Shown here one piece after another: positions 35,601-47,422 of a DNA stretch of 64,000 nucleotides. Source of the stretch: Mesostigma viride (lineage: Eukaryota; Streptophyta; Mesostigmatophyceae; Mesostigmatales; Mesostigmataceae); NCBI GenBank assembly GCA_009746045.1, contig RPFO01000078.1:513016-577015 (forward strand), written 5' to 3'. Every line of letters starts with the position of its first letter. Position 1 is the first letter of the stretch. The notes beneath the pieces were generated by a model that did not search any database, was not told the origin of the DNA, and worked only from the letters and a program-made list of their open reading frames with translations. A program made the position numbers and the translations under genes.

Positions 35601-38303
35601 AGTAGAGCTACCAATGGTTCCAAGCCGCCCTCGTCTCTGCAAATCAGAAGGATAGCAGGCCAACAGATAAAACGTTAAAGGCTTCGTGAATTACACTTTC
35701 ATGTGGCGATTGGTAAAGCAGAAAAGCAGGCAGGCTTAAAGGGGGGTTGCCGTGGGAATGAAGAGCCAGGTAAGTTAAGGTCCTTGCTACAGGCTAGTTA
35801 GGCCAAAAGGGTCAAAATTGTGTCAGGTGGCCTTAACTTTTGAAATACTTTTCCAAAAATACCGCAAAATAGATCAAAATTCATGGAAAAATATTTTTAA
35901 AACATCTATGTTGAGAAAGTGCCACTTTTGCTGAGCAAACTAGGGCTAAACAAGCATATTGTGTTTCCCCTGCTTAAGTTAACATGGAGACAAGCCCACA
36001 GCTCCAGCCACTAGTGTGGCAGGTCAAATAAATCCGCAAAAATATTCATCAAATCAGAAATAAGAAATAAGAAATAAGTTCCTGCGGGACAAGGACAAGA
36101 TTCCCATGAATCTGGCAGTTATTCACAAAGTACACATATGGCTGGCAGATACTGCCACTGAACATCACCTGGACCTTCCTGGACCAAAAATGATTTCCTC
36201 GCGAGATGCCTTCAAATTAAAAAAAAGTAAAAGCAGTTTTGCCGTGCAGTTTTTCACGGAGAAGACGACTGCTGAATGGCCCCTCCCGAATTATGGCGCC
36301 TCATGTGACATAAATGAGGATTCATATCCAGGAAAACTAGCTGAGTTTTTTGAAACAGCTGCCAATCCTACTAGAGGTAACTTTTTTCGACGGGCCATTC
36401 AGCAGTTAGATTCCTCATGAAAAACTGCAAGGCAAATGTGGTTTCAGAATCTCGAGATTCGGTCACAGCTCGCGAGGAAATCATGCTGACACCATAGGGG
36501 TCACTATAGCCTAACCAGCTTGTAGTGAATCTGGCTGTAATGCATGCAAGTAGCCGAAAACCTCTAGCCAATTGTAAAAGCCCACTTATACCAGCCATGA
36601 CGCATAATCGGTTGCAGCTATTAAGTGTATAAAATCCTGACAGGTTCAAAGCAAGGGAAAGTCATTAAGGGAAAGTTACGGTGGCAAAAATCTGCACACC
36701 GTTCCACATATGCCATCTGGTGCTCATGCAGTCGCAAGCTCAACAAAGTCATAGCTCATTTTAGCACACGCACTTGATTTTGGTCTTGATCCCGAAGTTG
36801 TCGTGCGCCAAGTTGGTTACTGCATCTGCCACTCGCCGGATCAAGCTTGCGCAGCTGGGCGTGGTGCGGTCGGCAGCCCCATGCTTGTGACAGGCGGATG
36901 CCACGCCGCCCTTGTGCCGTTTCGCAGGTGGGTTGTACCACTGCATGTTGCTAGCATTCCGCTCCGTTGGAGCTGGCTTGGATGAGCCGCGGTGCAGAAG
37001 TGATCCGAGCATTGACTCTGCAGGTTTGTCTGTGCTCTCCCTGCCCACGGTGGGCGCATAATCCTTCAAAATTTTCACCAGGTGCGGCAGTGAGCCTTTG
37101 TCGGCGATTTGTCGCTGGTGCTCAGGCTGGAATTGCGTCAGATATCAAGGAAGGAGAACAACCAGGTGTAATGTTTAGGAAGTATTGCATTACTTTGTGA
37201 TGCTACAGCACACCGCGTATCATATCAGCCTATGAAAGACAGAAGAAAAAAGGGAATCTCGACAGGATCCAGATTAAACCAAGGCAAAGACGGAAAGCAT
37301 GTAGATGCTGCTCAGAAGCCGCAACAAGGCAAGCCATGTATGCGCTGCTGCTATGACAAATTTAATAAAAACGTTATCTGCCAGCTTGCAGAATAGCAGT
37401 TTGTTGGCTTGGTGACAAGCTGTGCTAACTATGGTCAGCTTGTGAAAATGAGCACAAGGGCGCCCAAATTAAATGGGCATGCGCCTTGAATGGCCCACCT
37501 TACAATCAGCTGTAGGCAGTAAAACCAGAAAGCAAACAGAACTTGACTTATATGAAGCTCAAATGAAAAAAATGGCGATCACATAGCACACAAGCAAAAC
37601 TTGAAGGCTAACAGCAGATAGATTCCATTCATGCACGCACTTTGATGGCCATGAGATTCAGGCACCATGCGGCCTTCTCCTTCACTTCCATGGCGAATGT
37701 GCTGTGTGGTTGAGCGGCATCTTGAAAATTCAAGAGGGGGACGACTGCATCCACAGCCAATTGATCGACGATGGCGTCCACCAGATCCTCTGTGAAAGGC
37801 AGCACGAAGGTTTTTTCTTTTCCGCATAAGTGCTTAATGCATAAAAATGACGATTCCACGATTGTTGTTAATCCCTTCACTGAAAGGAAAGTAGTTTCAT
37901 CGTAACTCTGATGTACATGAAAAAAGAAATTGCTTTAGAGCAGTCACAAGGTTCATGTTACCATGGAAGGGGAAACGAGAAAAGCGACATCTTCAAGCGA
38001 ATCATAGGACAAACATAAACCGAGACCATGCAGCTTACCATTCTTAGCCAGTCGTACAAGGACATCCATGGAAACCAGGAGAGCTTTCCTAGATGGCGCA
38101 TCTTTGGCGTTGGGGCATGCAGCGGCCGCACTTGTGGATGTAATCTCTTTTATGAGCATAGCAATTCGCTCGTTGTTATCTAGGCCGGGGGCCGCATACG
38201 GCTGCCCCGATTCCCCGAAATAAAAAGAATCCAAAAAGGCATCGGAGCCTCGTCGCTTCGATCCTCTCTTTTCATTGTCCTTCCCAGCTTCCTGATCCTC
38301 CAT
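29640..38303 (-). CDS. ARIA: Armadillo-repeat BTB/POZ protein (ARIA/ABAP1 type), 15 exons
   Basis: Minus-strand exons: 38039-38303, 37641-37879, 36774-37126, 35516-35636, 34909-34983, 34654-34748, 33903-34098, 33106-33234, 32330-32699, 31694-31900, 31251-31330, 30948-31012, 30582-30699, 30198-30322 and 29640-29727. All phases join; 841 residues. The N-terminal two thirds are ARM repeats (RRVADAVTNLAHDN, QRSTAGALRTLSFKHD, ESQREAALLLGQF, REMAAFALGRLAQ, LQHNAAFALYGLADN). The BTB domain starts near residue 660 (VYLGEKYVNGKTLSDVTFLV, then FYAHRIALFASSEVFGAMF, IPNIRYDVFEAMMRCIYTG), followed by a BACK-like tail (AADQYLLGGLKRLCERAL). Such proteins in land plants act as partners of transcription or replication factors and may be CUL3 adaptors. 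Extra here are a long linker (HKGGVASACHKHG region) in exon 3 and a Pro/Gln insert (VPLQPPPQGQPPQPPLTP) in exon 9. Introns are shorter and more AT-rich than in neighbours and show no junction copies that I can find. Confidence 0.9.
30065..30150 (-). mobile_element. LINE family A 3' tail fragment in ARM-BTB intron 14
   Basis: Carries the family A hairpin at 30108-30130 (CATGACTCT, loop GTTG region, GGAGATCATG) and an A/T tail toward lower coordinates. Only the last 80 or so bases of the element are present. Confidence 0.6.
36188..36488. mobile_element. foldback element in ARM-BTB intron 3
   Basis: Arms of about 100 bp, 36188-36292 and 36390-36488, are inverted relative to each other. Shared blocks include ATGATTTCCTCGCGAG at the outer ends, GCAGTTTTTCA in the middle and CTGCTGAATGGCCC at the inner ends. 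Both strands therefore encode similar short peptides (F-A-V/L-Q-F-F ... T-A-E-W-P). No transposase. Confidence 0.6.
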
Positions 38304-40493
38304 GGATTGGCTTGTAGGAAGCTTTCAAAACCTAGTGCGCCGATGACGGAATCACCGATCCACGCAAGCCGCACTTCATCATTCGGCAGGCCGGTCGCCT
38401 TGTGGATCAAATCACCGAGATTTCCTCACACCGTCGGCATGCCATGCCGGCATATCCCGTTGAGGAGCGCCGCGAACTCGCCATTAGCGTTGGAAATGCA
38501 GAGTGCGGACAAAGAGAGCCGCAATGGCATCCCTCCAGATCTGCATTCCCACTTCTCAAGATGTTTCGCTTTTTGAAGCACGTGTCCGTGCATTCATCGG
38601 CGGAGGTGTTTGATTGTTGCTGGTGCTTAAAAGGAACGACCCCAAGCGCAGTAACGAACATGCCACGCCATTGACACGTAATGATAGGTGTCGGCCTGCC
38701 GGCAATTCGTCCTGAGCGCAGAGGGATGCTGGAATGCGCGCATTCGTCGTGCTGGCGCGGAATATTTAATTTCGATCATTTTTTTGCAAAACGCCTGAAG
38801 TCAAGGGCCCAATGTGCGGCGATGGTGATGAGCAACTTGAAACTTTTCGTACAACCCCCCTTCCCGCCTAAAATCGGTACGAGGATTGGACAACGCGCCG
38901 CGCCGTGCCTTTCGCGCCGCGCCAGTCCGGTTTGGCGCCAGCCAGATTGAGGCGGGAGGCAGCAAAATATCGCGTGATGCGATGGCTAATTATTTCACTG
39001 GCGATGGCGTAGGCTGCACTCGACTGGTCGGCTGGCTATCCTGTAGCGCGCTGAGAGACTTAGAATGAGTCAACAACAGGTTTGTCTACTGTTGAAGCCC
39101 TGGCTTTGAGTTTCAAGTCGTCTTGCAATTACTCGAGAAGACTTTGTTCGTGTTGTTGTTTTTTATTCATGGTGTGCTTTTTGTGTCGGTACAACCTCTG
39201 CCATAATCATGCAGCTGATGCCCACCGGTCAGTCTATCCGCTCATCGTACAAGACGTGTAACTTTCTACCATCCGTGGAAGGTAAGGAGACTTCTTCTGC
39301 CGGTGCACTTAATGGATAGCTGTTGAAGGGCTACTTGCATGAAGCTTTGCTTTGTAATTACGGTGTTGCAACTTCTTGCTCGATGGGTCAATTGATGTCG
39401 CCAAAGCTCTCAATTGCTGCTAGGGGATAACTCTATTATGTACTTTTGGGTATAGATAGGTAGTCGTCCCCGTTACGCTCGGAATATGATCGTGGCGATT
39501 GCTCTTGGTAGCGCGCACCATGGGTCGTTGTTCCTGGCGGTTCAGATGGCATGACTGTGTCGACGTTGCTGAGCTTCGGGCTCCTTGTCATCATGTCATG
39601 CTGACGCCGATTCGACGCGTCCTGTTGTTGAGCGTAGTAATTTGTTCACCGTTTATTCTGCTTTGTCTGGTCGTCAGGGCCATTAAATTTGTTGTGCCGA
39701 TGATTGGAAAGTTACGTGAGACGACCGGTAACCACACCTACATGTATGAGCGTTAGGCATGAATTCAGCTTTCAGCTTGAGCAATTGCAGCAGGTGCCGT
39801 GGCTATTGCACCACGTGCCTCTGTAGGCGGCTTTACTCGTTGAAGCCTTGCGCGGCAGTGTGGGAATCGTATTTAGTTGGGGAATTGTGAGAATGGGTTC
39901 GAGGTATTTTCGTGCACATAGCAGTAGTATCGCCACCACAACAACAGCGAAAAGGTGGTTACATATTGATGATACAACTGGGAGACTGCTGTGTATACTA
40001 GGACTAGTACTAATTAAATGGATAGGCCGGCCATGCTGCCTGATTCTGAGCTCATACCCACTTGGATCATCGCATACGGGTGGTATCAACTTGCCGGTTG
40101 GGAGTATGCCAATTCCATTCGGACCCTACCCCATTTTCGTGGGCCTAACCCCGTTCCATTTTCATGGACCTCCCCGTGACTAGCGCAGATGGCAGTGCCA
40201 GTGGCTAGTAGAAAAGCAGACTTGTTCTTGCCATGCTCCCGACCCTCTCGTTTGCCGGCCATCGCGCTGGTTGCCTCGCAACCTGTATCTATACTGCAAG
40301 TACATGGCGTGTGTGTGCCCCAAACATCGAGCCCCACATATGATTTCCTACGACTCCTTATGGCACGACTCCTCGGTGCATGGCACAATCCACTTACAGC
40401 GCCTTATCGCTTCTTGTGACTCCCTCCATGAGTCTTCCCACTTTGGACTCGTCGCAACCCCCTGCAATCCCACCCGGCCCTCTGGCAGTCAAT
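38304..40493. other. intergenic between the ARM-BTB and RecA genes
   Basis: This is the divergent promoter region. A possible small exon lies at about 39210-39281 (start MQLMPTGQSIRSSYKTCN, followed by GTAAGG), and an 85-codon frame at 39499-39756 has one hydrophobic stretch (LLLSVVICSPFILLCLVV). Neither has a recognisable family, and I do not call them genes. Confidence 0.35.
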
Positions 40494-41202
40494 ATCTGTT
40501 TCAATACCATGGCATTAATGAATGCCTGTTTCAATACCATGGCATTAATCAATGCCTGTTTCAATACCATGGCATTAATGAATGCCCGTTTCAATACCAT
40601 GGCATTAATCAATGCCTGTTTCAATACCATGGCATTAATCAATGCCTGTTTCAATACCATGGCATTAGTCAATGCCTGTTTCAATACCATGGCATTAATG
40701 AATGCCTGTTTCAATACCATGGCATTAATCAATGCCTGTTTCAATACCATGGCATTAATGAATGCCCGTTTCAATACCATGGCATTAGTCAATGCCTGTT
40801 TCAATACCATGGCATTAGTCAATGCCTGTTTCAATACCATGGCATTAGTCAATGCCTGTTTCAATACCATGGCATTAGTCAATGCCTGTTTCAATACCAT
40901 GGCATTAATGAATGCCTGTTTCAATACCATGGCATTAATGAATGCCCGTTTCAATACCATGGCATTAGTCAATGCCTGTTTCAATACCATGGCATTAATC
41001 AATGCCTGTTTCAATACCATGGCATTAGTCAATGCCTGTTTCAATACCATGGCATTAGTCAATGCCTGTTTCAATACCATGGCATTAGTCAATGCCTGTT
41101 TCAATACCATGGCATTAGTCAATGCCTGTTTCAATACCATGGCATTAATGAATGCCTGTTTCAATACCATGGCATTAATGAATGCCTGTTTCAATACCTG
41201 CG
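40494..41202. repeat. 30-bp tandem array, 23-24 copies
   Basis: The unit is TTTCAATACCATGGCATTA plus RTSAATGCCTG, with three main end variants (AATGAATG, AATCAATG, AGTCAATG). There are no spacers, so it is not CRISPR. As 30 is a multiple of three and no stop arises, frames on both strands stay open (decapeptide F-Q-Y-H-G-I-N-E-C-L in one). That frame continues without a stop into RecA exon 1, 290 bp downstream. Confidence 0.95.
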
Positions 41203-41491
41203 TGTTCCCCTGGCACCTGTCCCCCCCGCCTCACCACTTCCCTGCAACATCACCCTCTTGGTACTCACCATCCTTCCACCCTGTCTTTTGTCCCATTCCC
41301 ACCTGGCACTCAACCAACCAGCACGATGCGGCCCCGCTGCCAGCCAACCCCAGCGTGCCGCGGCCCCCACCCGTCCACTCGAGGCCCTGCCCCGATCCTC
41401 CTTCTCCGGGACATGCTTGCGCACGTCCCCCTCGCTCCCTGCCCATTCCCTACATAGCCACCGCCCATGGCCTCCTGTCCGAGCGGCGGCC

Positions 41492-42728
41492 ATGCCTCCC
41501 CCTGATGAGGAGGAGCCGCTGGATGAGGTGGACCTGGGGTTGCCGGCGGCCCCTGCCATCGATCCGACACCGATGCGGAAACGGACCAACCGGTCGGCCG
41601 CGCGAGGTGAGGGCGGAGGAGCTTGGCGTGATGCCAGTGGGTAGTACCCGTAGGAGGGAAACAATGGATTTGAAGAAGGTCAGTACTCTAGTTTTCGCCA
41701 GAACCGGGCATTTGTTAGTATCTAGCCTTGCTGGCTGTAGCAGTCATCCGGTGTCGCTGGTTTCTTATAAACAAAACCAACAGTGCATCAAATATGGAGA
41801 CCCGTCAAGGGTATACCACCAAGTACGGAGCTGGTGGTAGCATGAAGTTGGCTTTGTGCGCAGGGATGTGTGCTCTTTCACACGACTCGGAGTCTAGTAG
41901 CTGGACAAGCTCGGAGCGCCTCGGGCTGTGAACACCTGTAGAATGGTTCAAAGGGGGCGCTCTGGCTTGAAGACATACTCCGCAGAAGAAAGTGGCATAT
42001 GCCATGGCGTTAATTGGGGGAGTGGAGGGGGGGAAGATGGTTGAATTGGACACAGAAATCCCACCCTCGGTTGGATGAATGCTATGGTCCCAACCCCGCA
42101 TCGGTCATGGGTGGAGAGGTAGCCTGACGCAATGCTCGCAACTTTCATCCACCCAGATTTTTGCCATCCGCCCCATCCTCGAATCATCCTTACTCCGTCT
42201 CCCTCCACACACTCGCACTGCTCCCCACGTATCATCCCTTTCCATGCGGCCTCATACCTACCATCTCCCTCCCCCCCTCCCTCCTCTCCCTCCCTCCCTC
42301 CCTCCCTCCCTCCCTCCTCCTCCCTCCCTCCCTCCCTCCCTCCCTCCCTCCCTCCCTCCCTCCTCCCTCCCTCCTCCTCCCTCCCTCCCTCCCTCCCTCC
42401 CTCCTCCCTCCCTCCCTCCCTCCCTCCTCCCTCCCTCCCTCCCTCCCTCCTCCTCCCTCCCTCCCTCCTCCCTCCCTCCTCCCTCCCTCCCTCCCTCCCT
42501 CCCTCCCTCCTCCCTCCCTCCCTCCCTCCCTCCCTCCCTCCCTCCCTCCCTCCCCTCTCCCTCCCTCCCTCCCTCCCTCCCTTCCTCCCTCCCTCCCTCC
42601 CTCCCTCCCTCCCTCCCTCCCTCCCTCCCTCCCTCCCTCCTCCCTCCCTCCCTCCCTCCCTCCCTCCCTCCCTCCCTCCCTCCCTCCCTCCCTCCCTCCC
42701 TCCCTCCCTCCCTCCCTCTCTCTCTCTC

Positions 42729-42780
<52 letters not shown>

Positions 42781-45700
42781 TCTCTCTCTCTCTGTACACA
42801 CACAGACACACTCGCGCACACACACACACACGTACCTTATGTACCCCCCCCCCCCCCTCTCTCGCGACACCGCCCTCTGCCCCTCCCCGCGTCCTCCCCG
42901 CCTTCCCCGCCCTACCCACTTTGCCTCCACGTCTCTCCCCCCCCCCCTGCCCCAGCCAATATGCGCAAGGCCAGCCTGAGCAAGAGTGTGGACGGTGAGG
43001 TGGCGCACGCGCCCGAGCTGTCCCCCGCCCAGGCCAAGAAGCTCGAGATACTGCAGCAGACGTTCCTGGAGATCAACAAGAAGCATGGGGAGAACACGAT
43101 CCAGCCGCTGCGGCGGCACGGCGAGGCCATCAAGCCGATCGAGGTCATCCCCACGGGGTCCCTGGGGCTGGACGCGGCGCTTGGGGTGGGCGGCCTGCCG
43201 CTGGTGAGGATGGGGACAAGTGTGGGCCAGTTCCCTCTTTCTTTACGCATTGATTTACAGGGTGTACGGTTTGCCGTTATAGAGTGTCCGGCCAGCCAGC
43301 GATGTGTGGGTGGCCTGTCGCTGGTGGGATGGGGGACGATGTGTGAAATCAAGACCAAATCAATGCCGGGTGGATGGGCACAAGCGTGGCTTTGTTAGCG
43401 TACGCGTTTTGTTAGGGGGGCATTAACATGGTTGGTGTCTTCTCATGGCCTAGGAGCATGAATGCCCAATCCACCATCCAATGAATACTTCAGTGGAGTT
43501 GAGTGCAGTACTAACTGCACTTAAGGGCAGTTGAGTGAACCTGTCCTGTTCTTGAGTGGAGCACAAAGCTGGGGTTGGTGGTGTGGCTAATGTATCGGAA
43601 TCGACCACTTCCGCTTCCGTTGCTCGCTCGCGATTAGTCATCAGTGATGCAGGTGACTGGCCGTGTGGCTGGGTACCCCCTCGTGCTCGCACACGCTGAT
43701 ATATTACATGTATAGATACCGCAAGGCCCGCACCTTCAAGGAACAGCCGTAGAGGACGGTACCCCCTCGTGCTCGCGCACCTTCAAGGAACAGCCGTAGA
43801 GGACGGCACCCCCCCGTGCTCGCGCACCTTCAAGGAACAGCCGTAGAGGGCGGTACCCCCTCGTGCTCGCGCACCTTCAAGGAACAGCCGTAGAGGACGG
43901 TACCCCCTCGTGCTGGCGCACCTTCAAGGGACAGCCGTAGAGGACGGTACCCCCTCGTGCTTGCGCACCTTCAAGGAACAGCCGTAGAGGACGGCACCCC
44001 CTCGTGCTCGCGCACGCTGATGTATTACATGTATAGATACCGCAAGGCCCGCACCTCGGGCTCGGTAATGGGATGGCATCCACTATGATTATATGGATGG
44101 ATCCACCTGTGCAGATAGTCCTGCCATTATAGTCACGGGGGTGGGTTGGCATGCGCTCGCACGCGGGAGTCATGATTTGGGAGCGCTGGCCATGTGGGTG
44201 GACGCGGGGCCGCCCGCCGTCACGTGGTGCTCTATCCATCGCGGATTATTTGTCATGGGTGCTCTAGCCGTCACGAGTTATTTGTCATTGGTGCTCTAGC
44301 TTTCGCGTGTTGTTTGTCATGGGTGCTCTAGATATCGCGGGGTTTTTTGTCATGGGTGCTCTAGCCATCGCGGGTTATTTGTTATGGGTGCTCTATCTAT
44401 CGCGGGTTATTTGTCATGGGTGCTCTAGCCGTCACGAGTTATTTGTCATTGGTGCTCTAGCTTTCGCGTGTTATTTGTCATGGGTGCTCTAGATATCGCG
44501 GGTTTTTTTGTCATGGGTGCTCTAGCCATCGCGGGTTATTTGTTATGGGTGCTCTATCTATCGCGGGTTATTTGCCATGGGTGCTCTAGCCATCGCGGGT
44601 TATTTATCGTGGTCGATGGCGGCTTTGTGGCATCCGTCTTGCATTTGTCCCACGTGCCCTCAACTGCCTGCCCTACCACGGTGCTTGTGTGCGTGTGTAT
44701 GTTGTTCATGGGAGTGAATCTGTGTGTTTGTCTCTGTGTGTGTGTCGGTGTGTTTGACGTGTTTGAAGTCGACTGCCTGCCTGAGTTGGTGCATGTGCGA
44801 GCGTCTCAACGCGTGTGTGCATGCTTTTGTGTATATGTCCCTACGTCCGTCCGTCCGTCCGTCACCCACCCCCCCTACCCCCAGGGCCGCATGGTTGAGA
44901 TCTACGGCCCCGAGGCGTCTGGGAAGACCACGCTCGCGCTCCATGTGATCGCGGAAGCGCAGAAGCTGGGAGGTGGGTGATGCCACCTGGCGGTGGGCTG
45001 AGCTATGGCAGGGATGAGCGTGTTCACCAATGGTCTCTACATGATCAAACCCAACGTATCCATAGGAGCGAATAGTAACTAATCATAACCGATTTCGGCT
45101 AATCGTTACTCAGCAGTTAGTGTATAATTATATGCCAAACCACAATATAAGATTGGTTGATATTAGTTAGTATCGGCTACGTACTCTCGGTTTGTACGTC
45201 AAACTACAACCAGATTCCAGCCGTGGTCAAGTTGTCCACCTCAGCGATACGAGAATATCGTGTAGGTCCGTGCGTTAGTACTCCTGCGCACATAGCTATA
45301 GTGGTGAGTCACCTTCTATATATTCAGCAATATCGGACATATTCGCACCCCTCTCCGGTAAAGTGGTCTTTCGCAGTTGGGCTGTTTCGAAACGTTAAGT
45401 GAGATGCCTTCGGATCAGGAGACTCACACAGCCGCGAAATCATGCCAAAGGTCCTAGGTTCTATTCCCTGCTGGTAGCTTCTGGGCTTTCTTATTTTCTG
45501 TGTTCCGCGGAGTCTCAGATTTGGAAAGCTAGCGTTTTCTCGTTTGTTGCTTTCTGACGACAATAAGCTGAACCCTCCTTTAAAGGGCACGGGTCACTTG
45601 CAGTGAGGTGAAGCCTTGACGCAACGCGGGATAGCGGCGGGAAGCCACTCAACTTAATACTGTTTCATGGATCATGCCTTATGATCGTGTCCCCGTGTCT

Positions 45701-47391
45701 GTGCCCCTCAGATATTGTCTTCGTGATTCTCGGTTTTATTTTTAGCGTTCAACTTATTAATTTAGAATTTCTTACCGGTGTGTGTCTCGCCCCCTGCCCC
45801 TGGTCCCCTTCGTAGAATCCGTCATCATTCGCATGGCACCCATGACCTATCATTATCGCCATGCTCACCAGGCCACTGAATAGTACTACAACGATTATAA
45901 CATAGAGCACGCGATGAGGATGCATCCATGCTTCCCCCCACGTGTGTGTCTCTCCTCCTGTCCCTCATCCCCCTCGACCCTCCATGACGCGCGTTCTACT
46001 TTTGACACGGATATATATTCTCCCCGACACACACAGGCCACTGCGTGTACGTGGACATGGAGCACGCGGTGGACATTTCGTACGCCGAGTCGCTGGGCGT
46101 GGACCCCTACAACGTGTCAATTGTGCAGCCCGACTCGGGGGACCAAGCGCTCGAGGTGGCCGACCAGGTCATCCGCTCGCACGCGGTCTCCGTGGTGGTC
46201 ATCGACAGCGTGAGTTGGTTGGGAGGGGTGGGTGGGTGGGGGCATGTTTAATAGCGTGAGTGGTTGGGTGGTGGCAGGGAACAAGCGCTTGCTACACTGG
46301 TGATGAATAGTGTGGACGCAGAGGTGGCGGATTAGGTGACCTGCTCGCTCGCCGTCTTTGCCGTGGTCATCGACAGCATCAGTTGATTGGTTGAGTGGGG
46401 GGCGGGGCATGTTTACTAGCGTGAATGGTTTCGCGTTGGTAGTGGTCATGGGGTCATGTTGCTCGCCCGGGCCGGGTGGTAGCCAGATCGGCCTGGTGGA
46501 CGAGGTCTTCAGATTAGGGCACCCACTCGACGGTGTATGTGTCATTCGTGGTCATTGACAGGGAAGTGCTTAGTTTGGCAGCGTAAATGCTCGGGTTTCA
46601 CATTGTGAGATTTACCAAATAGCTAGTCTTATAAAAAATAATCGTGGACATCTTCTATGTAAATCTTTATTGTTCACCAATAGCTCTGCTATTTTTAGAG
46701 CGCCTCTTCTAACTTTTTTGAATCCCCCTCGATCTATAATTTTTCTCACCTGGTGTGCCCCCTGTGAGCAGGTTGCCTCGCTGGTCCCTCAGGCAGAGCT
46801 GCAGCGCGAGCACGGCGAGTCGACCATGGCGGTGCAGGCACGGCTCATGAACGCGGCGCTGCGCAAGCTGACGCCGTCCGTGGCGTCGTCGAGGACGCTG
46901 CTCATCTTCATTAACCAGGTGAGGGGTTCTTATTTGCATTTTCATGGGATGATACGACCCTGCTTATCTTTGTTAACCAGGTCAGGGTTTCTTATTTGCA
47001 TTTTTATGGGATGCTAGGATGCTGCTCATTTATATCCACCATGCAGGGGGGGGGGCATCAGTCGTTTAGGCGGTCCTCCACGCTTGTATTGATGTACACG
47101 GTTGGCTGGCTGTCATGCATCATCTATCTAATGCCATCCTTGTTCATGCTCTCGTGCAATCGCTTGGCGTGCATAGCCAACAATGCCAACACCCTGACAT
47201 GGCTGCTGCGGCCTCTTTTTTCTTTCTCGTCGCTAGTTGAGAGTACACTGTTTGGCATGTTTTTCCACCCGACGATTCAAGGATATGAGTGGACCTTAGA
47301 ACAAGATATGAAGCAACTTCCCCCTTCCCTTCAACGCCCGCCCCCCCCCCCCCCCCCCCCCCGGCCCCGGTGCCCCGGTCCCTGGCCCCCT

Positions 47392-47422
<31 letters not shown>

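Noticed and set aside
40494-41202. CRISPR-like array
   Set aside because: Units are directly adjacent 30-mers with no spacers, and the genome is eukaryotic.
42079-43119. Long Ser/Pro/Leu and Arg/Glu/Gly open frames
   Set aside because: Produced by the polypyrimidine tract, open in all frames. Only the RecA exon at 42956-43203 inside this span is coding.
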